DNA from: Elgaria multicarinata webbii
Taxonomy: Eukaryota > Chordata > Lepidosauria > Squamata > Anguidae
DNA length: 64,000 nucleotides
Direction: 5' to 3'
NCBI RefSeq assembly: GCF_023053635.1
Contig: NC_086192.1
Span: 15,104,001 to 15,168,000, forward strand
Part shown: piece by piece, positions 11,830 through 24,152 of the stretch
Layout of the letters: every line of letters starts with the position of its first letter
Numbering within the stretch: the stretch's first letter is position 1
Translations under genes and position numbers: made by a program
The notes under the pieces: generated by a model
What the model was told of the DNA's origin: nothing
The model's database searches: none
What the model saw: only the letters and a program-made list of their open reading frames with translations

Positions 11830-12745
11830 GGTTGTTTTTGTGATGGTCAGTTTAGGGTGGGGAGAGAGATTTTGTGTATTGTGGATGAACACATTTTGCG
11901 TTGCCTTGCTCTTAGGTTATGATTTTGTGGTGTTTAATTTTAGTTGTAAAATTGAGCCTATTATGGATTACAGTGGTTTGGGGTTTGGGGTTCTGTTATA
12001 TTAATTATGGATTTCTGTGTTTGTGTGTGTCCTTTGAGCCTGTTTTCTGCGGAGGGAAGCGAGATATTATTGTTGTTATTATTATCACTCTTTTTGCGCT
12101 TGTGACGGTTTTTCTAGACGGACATGATGGGCTTTGCCAAGTCATGCTGTCTTTTTCTGGTTCAGGAATTTCCTGTCTATTGCACATGTTTTAAGTATGA
12201 CTGCTTTCTGGATGTTGGTGTGGATGTGTTTTTGTAGGCCTAGTTTCTGAAGGTTTTCTGTATAGTTTTTTGATGTGACTGATATGACTAATGGAATAAC
12301 TGTAACTTTTTCCTATTCCCATAGTTCTTTTACTTCCATGGCCAGTGGTGTATATTTCTCTCTCTTTTCCTCTTCCTTTTCTACATTTTTGTCACTAGGT
12401 ATTGCTATGTCAATGACATTAGGAGTGTTTTCCTTTTTTGTCTATAACCGTTATGTCTGGTCAGTTGCAAGGTACTGTCTTGTCCGTATGAATTAATCTG
12501 TCCCAGTATATTTTATGATCTGCATTTTCCAAGATTGTTTCAGGTGAGTATGTATAGTATGGTGTAGGTTGTTTGATGAAGTTGAAGTTGATGGCCAGTT
12601 GTTAGTGAATTATTTTTGCAGCTGTATTTGTGCCTGTTCATATCGTCCATTCCTGCCAGAATTTTACATCCTCCTGTTACATGGTTTATTGTTTCATATT
12701 ATTCTTATTGCATGTAAAGTGATTGGAATGTCCCAAAACATGCTG
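11830..12745 (-). mobile_element. R4/Dong-like LINE 3' region
   Basis: On the minus strand it encodes, in scattered frames, NADHKIYWDR and PCN(R/Q)PDITVIDKK-like residues. This is the PD...D signature of the restriction-like endonuclease at the C-terminus of early-branching LINEs such as R4/Dong. The downstream 3' sequence is shared with the plus-strand copy at 32640-33410. It has many stops and no usable ORF. Confidence 0.65.
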
Positions 12746-14061
12746 TGTAGTATGAACGCTGGAAAACTCTGACTATTGGGAGTGTTCACAAACCCCAGCC
12801 CCATTACAAGTGTCAGTCAATAATCATTTTATCAGAAAGTGCAACTGGTTATATATGTCATTATCAAGTCGAATTGGGATTGTATATTGGCCTGCCCACA
12901 CCCCACTCTTGCTCTGTCTGCCTGTATTTTTCACATAAGCACACAAGTTAATGCATGTTAAACAAACTGGACAATCTGTAGCAATCTGGATTTTCTTTGT
13001 AGATGACCGAGCAAGGACAAATTGGGATCCGGAGGAAAGAGAGCAGTGATAATTGGGCAATTTGCCAGCTGCTTCAGTGACAGAACTGCAGGTGGGGACC
13101 AGACAGGCCATGAAAGAGTTGATCTGCCACCTGTCGTTGGGACGCCCACCCTATGCCCCTGGTCCCAAGAGCCTGATGGTGCCAGTCTCCAAAGAGGGAC
13201 AGCTGAATAGAGACAGATGATAGATAGACCAGACACACAAGGAGGGAGGGCTGAAATAAAAGGATGGGTGGTTATTATTATTATTATTTAGAGGATGCAA
13301 GGAGGTGGAATGCCCACAAAACAGACAGAAGAGTGGAAATAAAGAGCACATCCGTACCGTAGATGTCAAACTGGTATAATCGTCCTTGGGGAGAATGTTG
13401 GTGACTGTAGTTCTGGAAGTGGGGCGGGAAGGGAGAGTTAGTGATCTAACAGAGAATTCCCAATGCCTCACCAAACTACAATTCCCAGGATTCTTTGAGA
13501 GAAGTCATGCTAGTTGATCTAAACCTGGCGTGTGGACGGGGCCCTTGAATAGACGCTCCTGGTCAGCGACACATTTTGTCGGATGTCCATCATGAGAAGG
13601 GAGCCTGGGTTGTTGTGTCGAGGTAAGGACTCACCCCCTCTTCATGGGGGGGGGGAGCGGGGCAGTGAAGCCCCGTTATCACATCCAGCACCACTTTTGC
13701 TGTTGAGTTGGCAACTGGGGGGCATACGGTGCACCTCTTGAGGATGGATTTGGCCTGTTGCTGATTCCTGATGGATGCTGCCAGCAAGAGGAGTTCTTCT
13801 GCATCCATTGGCCAAGTGTTTGATACCTACCATCACCGCTGTGTAGCTCAAAACCTGCCTTACCTGCAAGGCCAGAGAGCTGTCCGGTAAACCAGGGATC
13901 AAGGGCTTCCAAATAGCAGAGGAGCTGTCCAGCAGAGGAGTCCTGGGGTGCATAGCAAGATAAGGTGTTGCTTCATCAGCCCTGCATAGAGCAGCAATGG
14001 AGCTGGTTCTGCTGCCTGTCACGTCATCAGGACCCCGATCCAGAGCATGGATGGCTTCCAA

Positions 14062-14285
14062 AGGGGGTTGGAAAATTCCTGGAGGATAAAGCTATCAATA
14101 GCTACTAGTCGTGATAGCTGAGTGCTACCTCCAGTATCAGAGGCAGCTTACCTATGTACACCTGTAGCTGGGGAACATGGGTGGGAGGGTGCTGTTGCAT
14201 TCATGTCCTGCTCATGGGTTTCATGTGGGCAGCTGGTTGGATGGACCCTCGGTCTGATCCAGCAGGGCTCTACTGATGTTTTTAG
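14062..14285 (+). mobile_element. CR1-like (second subfamily) 3' fragment
   Basis: Runs from GGTTGGAAAATTCCTGGAGG through CTACCTCCAGTATCAGAGGC and GGGGAACATGGGTGGGAGGG to TCTGATCCAGCAGGGCTCTA. Confidence 0.8.
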
Positions 14286-14529
14286 TATTCCAGGCATGGT
14301 CACATCATAGATTTGAATAAGGGCAGTATGAAATTGGCAGCTTTAATTTTGATTCCTTTCCTCATGATCCCATTCCTGGAATTTGCTTCTTTTTTTTTTT
14401 TTACGGCAGCCACACACTAGATCGATGTTTTCATCAATAACTACAATGCTAGAATTCCTTTTCTGGTTTGTCACCATCAGCTCAGACCCCATCACCCTAT
14501 ACACAAAGCACACAAGCATATATTCCAAC

Positions 14530-14880
14530 TATTTATTTATTTATTGCATTTCTATCCTGCCCAGTAGCCAAAGCGCTCTGGGTGATTCACAAAAAGTAAA
14601 AAAATACAGCATGCTAAAATAGAATATAAAACCTTTCAAAATTTAAAACATTGTAAAACAAAAAAACAACCACCAGCAGTAGGGTAAAGATGTAGGAATA
14701 CAATAACCCATTTAAAAACATAAAATAAAACCTTCCAAAATTTAGAACAGAACAAAACCAGAGTGAAAATCGGCAGCAGTGTAAAGATGTTGAGAACAGA
14801 TTTATTTACTACATTTTTATACCACCCAATAGCCGAAGCTCTCTGGGCGGTTCAAAAAAAAAATTAGAAACAAAACTGAA
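14530..14880 (-). mobile_element. Two L2-like LINE 3' ends
   Basis: At 14530 (ATTTATTTATTTATTGCATT, then CCTGCCCAGTAGCC) and again at 14805 (TACCACCCAATAGCCGAAGC). Both are antisense, with AAAC-rich 3' UTR following. Confidence 0.8.
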
Positions 14881-15229
14881 GAACTAGAACGCTATGCCTG
14901 TAAACTGGGGTTATTCCCTGCCTTATAGCATTTCTTTTGGTAAAACAGTGTTCCTAATTCTACACGGATGCCTCGGTTTTACCATTGGGGACACCCTTGT
15001 CAAACTGTTGTCAATGCGCACATTATGTGACCAAGCATCCTTGAGGATTCTGCCTGGGAGGTGGGTGGTTGATGCATCTTGAATCTGTCTTCCACACATG
15101 AATGTGAATGTGTAGGGTCTCCAAAAAAGATGGAAAGAAAGGACACAGATTTACCAGAAATGTGCAGAAGCTAATTTATATCGATAGATGCAACTTTGGG
15201 AAGAAGGAGAACCATTTTAAATAGAAATA

Positions 15230-15263
<34 letters not shown>
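15230..15263. repeat. (CA)n microsatellite
   Basis: About 17 CA units, pure. Confidence 0.95.
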
Positions 15264-15266
<3 letters not shown>

Positions 15267-16569
15267 TTCCCTTCTGGTGGCCCTTTATCTTTAAACTGGA
15301 CTTCTCTTCAAATAGAGAACTGTCCTCTGCAAAGTAGGACACAGGGCCGCCCCACGAGCACGTCAATGCCCTGCTTCCTGTCCAGCCCACTCTTACAACT
15401 GCCTTCAGCAATCTGTAATGGGGAGAGGGTAAGGGCCAAACCAAAAGAGTCTCCCTGGCTTGATCTTCACCAAGCAGGATATAACGCTTTGAAAGCGGTT
15501 TGAAAACAGTACACGGAATGGGTCCTGGGCCCCCCGACAGTTGACAGTGCGCTTCACTACTATTACAAAGCTGTCATGTAGATCTGTTTTTTGTCTGCGC
15601 GGGCTTGGAGGCCGTGCCTTCAGAGGCAAGGCCCGAAAGCTCCACCTCGGGCTGCCTGGGAAACACCCTTCTGCAGGGCTGCAGAGAGCTTGGTGCATGC
15701 CAGCTGCCACGCCATCCGGTTTCAAAGCCTCCGTTGCAACCCCTGAAGACTGCGGCGGAATTGTCAGGCTGCTTTGCAAGTCATGCTGATCTGGGACTGC
15801 AAGGCGAGCCCAGCGCCCTCTGCATTCGCTGCAGTGCAATGCCCGCAGCAGCAGCCCAGCGTGCCACGCAGCAGCCCTGGCTGACCTCGCACCACTCTGG
15901 AGCCAATTTTAAAACGGAGAGAAAGCTGCCGGGGATTGCAGGGAAACGAAAGGCAAGCTCTTTTCAGCAGGAGCTTCTCAGCCGGCTGTAACGTTGGAAA
16001 AGTCAACCGAGGGAGAGGAATGCAAAACCTCGGCTGAGTGTAAATGGAGCTCACCGCCCTTTTCTAGAGGGAAAGTCTGTTTGCAGTGGGGTCAAGTTGA
16101 AAGCAAAGAAGCTTCCCCTGCCCTTCTCTTCTCCACCCTCAAAGCCCCAAAGGGGCTTTTCGAGCTAAAACAGCATTTAGTGTTACTAGTAAGAGGCACC
16201 GAATGGTCACCAGGCAGGGCCAGCCACACTATGAGTCACTGTGAAGCATCTCCTTCAGGCGGTGGACGCTGGGCGGGTGGAGGCAGCCCCCTGGCCATTC
16301 CCATCCTACAGAGCTGGTGCTCTAGCAGTGGTGAGTCTTGCTTGTTCATCGCCGATTTGGGCTGGCTAGTAGCCACCTTCCACCACGTCACAGACAGTCC
16401 CTGACGAAGCAAGCAGGCAGAGAGCAAAGCATCGCACATGTGCATGCATTGCTCTGCTCAGGCGAAGGGTGCTGGCAACCGCCATTGGTGCATTGCAGCA
16501 TTATCGGGGGGGGGGGTTCAGTGGAGGTCAGGCAGTGTGGTGAGCAACTGGCAGGAAATGGTGGGTGAT

Positions 16570-16870
16570 GGACCTGCCTGATTCGAATCCATCCCGTCCT
16601 GCCACTGACTTCACTTACATTGGGTCACTGAAAAGCAATGAATTTCTACAGCCGAGTGAAGTGTTTATATCCAGGGGGAATCCAGCCCAAAGGAATGGAT
16701 AACTAAGGCTCCAGTCCTACGCCCATTTACCTGGGAGTGAGTGTCTGAATGGCCTCCAAGGGGCTTACTTATGAGTAAACGGAGTTAGGCGCACGCTGCA
16801 ATAGCAGCTTCTTTAGAACATTGTGAGCTGTGCCCTTTCATATGTCTCCAGAGCAGAGGGATGTGTGTGG
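16570..16870. repeat. Unclassified dispersed repeat, copy A
   Basis: Shares CACCCATTTACCTGGGAGTG-like text, GAATGGCCTCCAAGGGG and CTTATGAGTAAACGGAGTTA with 24835-25110 in the same order, over about 270 bp and with many substitutions. I see no coding capacity or terminal repeats. Confidence 0.7.
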
Positions 16871-16959
16871 GCACCTTAGAAGGGGTGCATGTTTGTAAAA
16901 CTGTCATGTCTATGGCTTTACATGACTTAACGGCACCATTAATTCTGCCTCCGGCAGCA

Positions 16960-17545
16960 GCAAAATGTCTTGGGCTGGTGCCGGAGCATCCGGTACCCCA
17001 GGCACAGTAAAAAATGTCCATCTGCAGAACTCACAGACTGGAGGGAGGGAAAGAAGGAGGCAGGGAAGAGAAGCGAGGGAGAAAAAGCAAAGAGGAAAGG
17101 AGGGAAGGTTACAGCAGGAAAGATTCTCTGTCCAGTTTACCAGTGCCGGCTCCAGGTTTTGCAGTGCCTTTGGGCACGGCACACCTAGAGCTCCATCAGA
17201 TGAGCATTTTATTGCACGCTCATTACTGGGCACTCACGGATTTTCGCGGGTCCCATCTGCCTCCCGCCCCTTCTAGCCTTCTTCACGCCACAAACAACAA
17301 CAACACCCCAGTAAGTCTGACTTAGAATAAAGACGGAAGTTGCCGCGATCTCCTGCTGCGTGCAGGAGAAGCAGCGGGATCAAAACGGCCCACGGAATGG
17401 GCCACGTGCAGGCTGTTGACTTCCTCTTTCGAAAGAGGAAGTAACGAGGGAGAGACGCGCGGGAGGAGAAGCGACGGGAAGCAAACGCGATTTCCCCTGC
17501 GTGATGATGCTCTTAATGGCTCCCGTCCCTTGGTGAGCTTTATCT
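16960..17545. repeat. Unclassified dispersed repeat with hairpin
   Basis: Purine-rich tract GAAGCGAGGGAGAAAAAGCA, then TTACAGCAGGAAAGAT and CCAGTTTACCAGTGCC; the same series is found inverted at 18240-18480. A perfect 26-base hairpin (ACTTCCTCTTT CGAAAGAGGAAGT) lies at 17418-17443. The rest looks like degraded MITE sequence. Confidence 0.5.
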
Positions 17546-17877
17546 CCAACCCGGAATTGTCACCAGCTGCTGTTGCTCCTCACCCGCTTCCTCATCAAGG
17601 CTTAGTCCTAAAGGCACCATGGGAGGAGGATTGCGGTGTCAGAGCTGCCTGTGCGTCACGTCGATTTTCACCTGGTTCCATTTCCCTTTGGCCCACATTC
17701 CCACACATCTCCAGCCTGCTTGCTTCTGGGGTTACTTATTTAAAGCAGGGTGGGAGGAAAGTATAAAATTCAGGGCTGGTATCAAGGGTAGGCAGGATTG
17801 GGCACCCGCCTACCAAACACACACACACACCGGCAAGGGCCCCCTCGGACTTGCTTCTCCATCCTTGCTCCGGCTGA

Positions 17878-18124
17878 GACATGGAATAATGGGCTCAAGT
17901 TACAGGAAGCCAGATTCCAGCTGGACATCAGGAAAAACTGTGAGAGCAGTATGACAATGGGACCAGTGACCTAGGGAGGTGGTGGTCTCTCCCACACTGG
18001 AGGCCTTCAAGAGGCAGCTGGACAAGCATCTGTCAGGGATGCTTTAGGGTGGATTCCTGCATTCAGCAGGGGGTTGGACTCGATGGCCTTGTAGGCCCCT
18101 CCAACTCTGCTATGATTCTATGAG
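17878..18124 (+). mobile_element. CR1-like LINE 3' fragment
   Basis: Begins near ACATGGAATAATGGGCTCAA and ends at TATGATTCTATGAG. TTGGACTCGATGGCCTTGTA is intact. Confidence 0.85.
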
Positions 18125-18239
18125 ACAAAAGCGGTGGGGGGAAATGCCACGGCCTTCTGGCTCCCCTGGCTCTCTGCTTGCTAAGAAAGCAAGTGGCAGC
18201 CATGATGACGAAGAGGAGTAGGAAGAGAAACTGGTGACC

Positions 18240-18480
18240 ATGGCTGTGAGAAGATAAAACTCACCAAGGGAGCAGGTGCATTGAGTGCGTCTTCCCCAAT
18301 GGACCTGCAAAAAATGCAGTGGCACTGGTAAAATGGACAGAGAGTCATTCCTGCTGTAATCTCTCTCTCTCTCTCTCTGTCTCTCTGTCTCTCTCTCTCC
18401 CTCTCCCTTCTTTGCTTTTTCTCCCTCGCTTCTCTTCCTCGCCTCCCCCTCCCCCACCCTGATATCTGCAGACAGATCCA
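18240..18480. repeat. Inverted copy of the 17.0 kb repeat
   Basis: Its reverse complement aligns by eye to 16990-17230 (TTACAGCAGGAATGACTC, CCATTTTACCAGTGCC). It contains a (TC)n run at 18358-18410. Confidence 0.6.
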
Positions 18481-18889
18481 GCCAGAAAGAAGCCAGTAAG
18501 CAGAAAGCACCCGGGCCCATAAAGAACAATTAACTGACACATTAGTTTTCATCCGGAGCAGGGCGGGCACGGTGCATCCCAGTCCGCCGAATGCTGCAGT
18601 CTGGAGGGGGGGGGCTCTGCAGAGTGACTCAGCAAAGAGGCACGAACCCCTGAGTCGGCATTGGGAGGAGGGTCAGGAACATGGAGGCCGGTGGCTCCGA
18701 GGTCAGTAGGGCGGCGGATCTGCTCCGGGTTCCAGTCTGAACCAGTCAGACCTCTAAAGGAGCTCTCCAAGGTGCCCCACAGACAACTGGCCTCCACTGG
18801 CCAAGAGGGCTACTCTTCCACCCAGTAGCCCCATGAAATGACTTGGGCCACCTTCCCAGATCTCCATGCTGTTCCGCTGATAGAATAGA

Positions 18890-19070
18890 GCAACCTTCCT
18901 CAGCCCTAGTGCCCTCCAGACATTGCTGAAGAACAACGCCCACCAGATGTTTTGAATTACAACTCCCATCAGCCCCAGCCAGCATGGCCAAGGGTCAGGG
19001 ATGTGGTGCCATCCTGGCATTTTGGATTGCAGCCCCCATCATTATCAGCCAGCATGGTCAGTTGCCAGGG
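18890..19070. mobile_element. hAT-type hairpin MITE fragments
   Basis: Tandem pieces of the CAACTCCCATCAGCCCCAGC family next to each other; the second runs into the CR1-like copy at 19070. Confidence 0.55.
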
Positions 19071-19452
19071 ATGATGGAAGAACTGGGCATCTTTAGCCTG
19101 GAGAAGAGGAGGCTGAGGGGAGACATGATAGCACTCTTCAAATACTTAAAAGGTTGTCACCCAAAGGAGTGCCAGGATCTCTTCTCGATCATCCCAGAAT
19201 GCAGGACACAGAATCATGGGCTCAACTTACAGGAAGCCAGATTCTGGCTGGACATCAGGAAAAACTTCCTGACTGTTAGAGCAGTACGACAATGGAACCA
19301 ATGACTAGTAGAGGGCTCTCCCACCCTAGAGGCCTTCAAGCGGCAGCTGGACAACCATCTATCAGGGATGCTTTAGGGTGGACTCCTGCATTGAGCAGGG
19401 GGTTGGACTTGATGGCCTTAGAGGACCCTTCCAACTCCATGATTCTATGATT
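19070..19452 (+). mobile_element. CR1-like LINE, end of ORF2 and 3' end
   Basis: The longest sense CR1-like copy. It encodes a reading frame from [20 protein letters not shown] through LKGCHPKECQDLFSI to LDIRKNFLTVRAVRQW, the known C-terminus of the CR1-type ORF2. This is followed by the 3' end with ATTCTATGAT. It is strongly 5' truncated. Confidence 0.85.
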
Positions 19453-20739
19453 TAAAGTTTGTCGTCCATAACTACACCAGGTGGGAAAAGAGCTGAATTG
19501 CACTCCGCTGGCTGTCAATTTCAATCCCTCTGCTTCCAAAATTCATGGCTCAGGATGGATCCTGGAGGAGTCAAAACAGCACCACCCATGCCCAAGAGGG
19601 TGGCATCAGCAGATGCAGGGGAACTGTGAAACTTGCCGACGGATCTTTAAGGCAAAACCAGCCCAAGGACTGCACACATGCTCCTTGGAAACTTTAGAGC
19701 AATTACGGGGACAGGAAGCATTAGATCCGGCACGAAAATGCCTGCATGCCTGAAACCTGAGTTTTACACAGGGAAGACCAAATGGTTTGAAGAAACTCCA
19801 GATGGCTCTGAGAATCTTTAACTGGGTGGGAATGAGGATTGGAGGTAGAGAGAATAAATGGCTGCTGTGTTTAATACCCTTCCCTCCTGAAAGCTCAGTA
19901 GCAGTTAGTTGCAAAGGAAGCTACACTGCAGAAATCCTCTTTTCTGCAGCATTAATAAAAGCACAGGAGCCCTGACTTCTTTTGCGTCTGCCCTACCCTA
20001 GGCCCAGCCAAAGCTGCGGTGCCATCTGCCCATTTCCACGGCTGAAATTGAACGGAATTCGACGTCGAAGTGGCCTCAGCTGCCGCGTGCCAAAAAAGCT
20101 TTTCGCTTCTGAGAAACGGAGACCATCTCAGCAGCAGGGCAACGGAGCCAGTCCGGCTTCTGAAACCCGATGAGCTGATTGCATGAGTGACTTTGCAGTT
20201 CCTTAAAATAGCAGGGCCAAATTGCTACGCCTCTGCAGCAGCAGGTATCTGAGGGGACGAAGATCCATGGGCTCCCTGACCAGACAAATCCCGTCTCAAG
20301 GGTCAGCACACAAGCATCTCCCTGGACATGGATTCTTGTCTCTCCCGGTCTTGCCCACACTTGGGAATTACTGGCGGGCTTTCCTGACGTGCTGTCCCCC
20401 ACACCTCTTGCCTGCATTTGAAGTGAAGGAGGCCAACTTTTTTACTGGTCCCTGCTCCTGTGCCTTTAACAGCAACTTCAGCTATAAGTTTATCATCACG
20501 CAGTGAACAGCTCGCCTGCTTTTCTCTGCGCGCACTGTTTGTGATGCTGTTAAAGTTGGGGTGTTGAACTTCTGGGGTTCCCAGGGGCCGTATTCTAATG
20601 GTGAGTGGGGTGGAAGGCAAAAGGGGGTGGAGCCAAAGGATAGGGGAGGAGCCAAAGGAAAAGGGGGAGGGACCTAAAGACCAAAAGTACCAGCATATTG
20701 TTGCTTGAAGCCCTTCCTACCAGTCACTAAGTCTTAGGA

Positions 20740-21111
20740 GAGGCATTTTGATCTTTTAGAATGGGGGAAAAAAGGGACTTCAGAGTTGGCCAGTCCCAGA
20801 GTCTGCCGCAGGTTCAAAAGGGAGGAGCTAAAAGAAGGGGAGAGGCAATCAGCTCAGCTAGCTTCTCGCCAAAGGCTTCTTCAGAGATATCCTCCCTGAA
20901 GTTAAAGGTACTCAGGGAAATGACCTTCCCTTTTGTTGAAAGGACAATGGTCTCACTTAGTTAGCCAAGTTCTAACCCAGAGGAAAGTTCCTCGTTTTTA
21001 CGTTCTCTTCACATGCGAAGAGGTGTTTATTTGCTGGATAAAGCTTTGTGGATTACTTGGCAGACCTCTTTATTGGCTCACACGGCAGCAGAAGGGCTTG
21101 GTCACATGACA
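20740..21111 (+). mobile_element. Partial LTR of the U3-ORF family
   Basis: Sense copy of the 3' half: TTGAAAGGACAATGGTCTCA, GCGAAGAGGTGTTTATTTGC, GGATAAAGCTTTGTGGATTA and the end GGTCACATGACA. It is older and more diverged than the 24 kb and 49 kb copies. Confidence 0.7.
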
Positions 21112-22429
21112 GACTGGACTACACCTCCCATAACCCCCCAGCCAGCACAGTCCAACACATCTGAAGCGCCCCAGGTTGAGGAAGGTTCAACTAAGCTGTT
21201 AATACTCATATGGCTATGTACATTTTCTTATGTCTTTCAATTGTTAGTGAATCATCAGCGCCATCCTTTTCATTCCCTCCAGTTCTGTGAGTGCCATCCA
21301 TGCACATGTACAAGACATCACTAGGCTTGGGAGATCCCCAAGGTGTGTCCAGGAGCCAAAAGAAATATTGGAGGGGAGGCGAGTCTTAGCAGGGCAATGA
21401 CGACTGAGAACATAATGCGGAATGAACATTGGGAAATAAAACAGAAATCGTGCCGGCTGGAATGGATATCCCAGAAAAGGGCTGTCTGGAACCCTAAACA
21501 GGAGCATTCCATGCTGCAACATTTTGTTGCAGGTCTCCCTTGTCACGGCTTATCCCTCCCCCTCAATTTTTTTTTATCTATATCTATATCTATATCTATA
21601 TTACTGTTTTCTGTGCTCCATATTCTCTTTTTCAGCAGATACCAGATTGGTATTCTTAAGGCTCAGTTTTTGATGATGATGAAGATGATGATGTATCAGA
21701 CTCTTATGATCAATTTCTGTGTTCCTTCAGAAACCAGTGGAGGAGCTATTTGCTGGGGAAATGTATGCACTACATAAGAGGAGACGAGGAAGAATCTTCC
21801 GGTGCATCTTTGGCGTGGGGTGGGGTGCAGACCGGGGCGCTGCCGGAGTACTACAGCTACATTCACTTGCTGCGGGTCTGGCTCTAGGTGTGGAAAAGCA
21901 TCCATTCAGGGGGGGCCCTTGGCCCTAAAGATAAGGCCGATCCCCTAAAAGAGACGTGTAGAGAGCCTGGAACATTCTGCTCCCATCCACTCACTGTCCC
22001 CGCTCCCTCCCTGCTTTCCCTTGCTGGGTTGCCAGTTCTCACCGGAGGAATAATCCTTCCCGTCTCCTTTAATGGTCCACAGCCCCCTCCTGCCCGCTCG
22101 TTCCTTCCTTTGGACAGCCCGTAAATCCAACCCGAAAATAGCCCCTGGCTCCACTTCAGACCTTGTGAAATATTTATTTCTTTCCCCGCCACCCCTCCGG
22201 CTCCTGCAGCACCGTTTCCTGCTAAGAGATGATGAAGCAGGAATGAATCGATGTTATTGATCCAAGCAGATCTGAGCTGCCTACATTTAAGTGGGCCGAG
22301 CAAGGGGTAAAAAAGGAGTAGTACTTTGCTCCCGTTGGAGCGGGGGTCAGGATCCTATGGCTTCCCCCAGCAAATAATTGTAAAGTGTTGCATGCTGGGG
22401 CAGAAGAACAACTCCCAAACTTCAAACAA

Positions 22430-22850
22430 TGATGGGCTCTGAGTTAGCGGTGACTGACCCAGAAAGGGATCTCGGGGTTGTGGTTGACAGATCCATGTAA
22501 ATGTCAACCCATTGTGCGGCTGCTGTGAAAAGGGCCAATTCCATGTTAGGCATCCTTAGGAAACTAACTGAGAATAAATCTGCCAGGGTTATATCGCCCT
22601 TAAACAAATCGATGGCGCTACCACAGTTTGGAATACTACGTACGGTTGTGGTTGCCGCACCTCGAAAAAGACATTGCAGAGTTGGGAAAAATGCAGACCG
22701 GAGACGCATTTTTGGAGGAGTGATTCCCCTATGAGGAAAGGTCGCAAACGTTTGGGACTGTTTAGCTTAGAGAAGTGGTAAAGAGGACCTGGTAGAGGTG
22801 TGTGAAATTATGCATGGGGTGGGGAAAATAAATAAATAAATAAATAGGAG
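22430..22850 (+). mobile_element. LINE ORF2 C-terminal fragment (CR1-like)
   Basis: Encodes, with interruptions, the series ERDLGVVVD, STHCAAAVKRANSMLGILRK and LPQFGILRTVV, the well-known LINE segment DLGV.VD..L..S.QC...AKKAN..LG. It is degraded and ends near an (AAAT)n run. Confidence 0.7.
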
Positions 22851-23751
22851 GAAGTTCTCTCTCCATCTGCCGTATTACTAGAACCCTACGAATAAAAATA
22901 ATACCCATGGCACACCAGCACAAAAGCTCAGCGTTTTAAGAATCAGGCACTGGGGGCTGTTATTTTGATAGCTCATCAATGGACACAACACTTGCGCATG
23001 CAGCATCCCAAAAGCACGAGAAGCAAAAACAGCAACAAGTCATGTGCTCCTTTAAAATGTACCACGGCAGAAGGTTTTGCGGATTAACGCCCGCATCAGA
23101 CCTAGGAAATTTAATTCGGGGTGATTGTTTGCCCATGAACACGGCCAAGGCGACCCCTCTGGAAACAGTTAGCGGCTATTTACACCTCCCTTCCGAGCTG
23201 TTAACACCTCATTAGCATCTCGTCAGGCGGTTCCAAGACTCCTGACAACACGGAAGACGGATGCACATGCTTTGTGCATGTGGCAAAAGAGTCACACATC
23301 GGTGCTTGGCATGCAACAATGTTCTCTATTCATCCAGCATTTATGTACGACAGGAGTTGGCAACGTCATTGGGCTGCTGGGACATTTGGCCATTTTAGGA
23401 AGTGTCCTGTGCAGCGCCACAAAATGGCGGCCGTGGGGGGCATGGCAAAGGACAAGACACCTGCCCCAAAAAAGTCAGAGGTGGGGTTTGAGCCCCCGGG
23501 ACATCCAAACAACTCCTTTGAACCCAGAGTTTTCAGCACCAACAGAACCCTATTTCACAGCAATCTCAATTGCCGGTAACAATTCACACTATGCTTTATA
23601 GCGGCATTGAAGTGCACTGATAACTCTTGGGGCACAATCCTCATCCGTATATCGCTTTTATCGTGTTATATCCTGCTTTTTATTCTGCATTCGTAATGAT
23701 TCAACACCAGGTGGCGTTCTGGCCAAAACATGTTAACAAAAATGGGAGAAA

Positions 23752-23753
23752 TA

Positions 23754-23801
<48 letters not shown>
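23752..23801. repeat. (TTA)n microsatellite with LINE tail
   Basis: About 16 TTA units, followed by TGTATCCCGCCTTTTGCCCA, a remnant of a LINE 3' end. Confidence 0.85.
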
Positions 23802-24152
23802 TGTATCCCGCCTTTTGCCCAATACTGGGCACCAAGAAACATGCCCAGGGGTGAAATGGTACCAACAGACATCGCATTGCCTGTTCCTGATATATGTCTT
23901 TGCATTCATCCTTGTGCTCACTCATTCACTCGCAGATTTATTTCACAGCAAGTTGTTAAAGGCCTTTTATTTATTCAAAACAAAAAATGTATAAGAAAAC
24001 AACAACTCCAGCAAGGTGGATTAAAGCACGCGATAATATCAACTGATGAATTATGCACACATTTTCTTGCGCTTTCCCCAAATTACATATATTTACATGG
24101 GTGGCAGCCCTGGTTTTTTTTGTCCAGTTAACCTGCTCTGAGCCCCTCCGTG

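Noticed and set aside
13590-14061. 139-codon minus-strand frame as a gene or transposase exon
   Set aside because: No domain is recognised, a second frame is open in the same place, and a CR1-like piece begins at its edge. A decayed transposon remains possible but unsupported.
15405-16404. Overlapping frames of 96-144 codons in GC-richer intergenic DNA
   Set aside because: Both strands are open in several frames, no family likeness, and no plausible splice sites in a common frame.
23752-23801. Open frames with long runs of isoleucine, tyrosine or asparagine
   Set aside because: Direct translation of the (TTA)n run; the same at 43768-43812.
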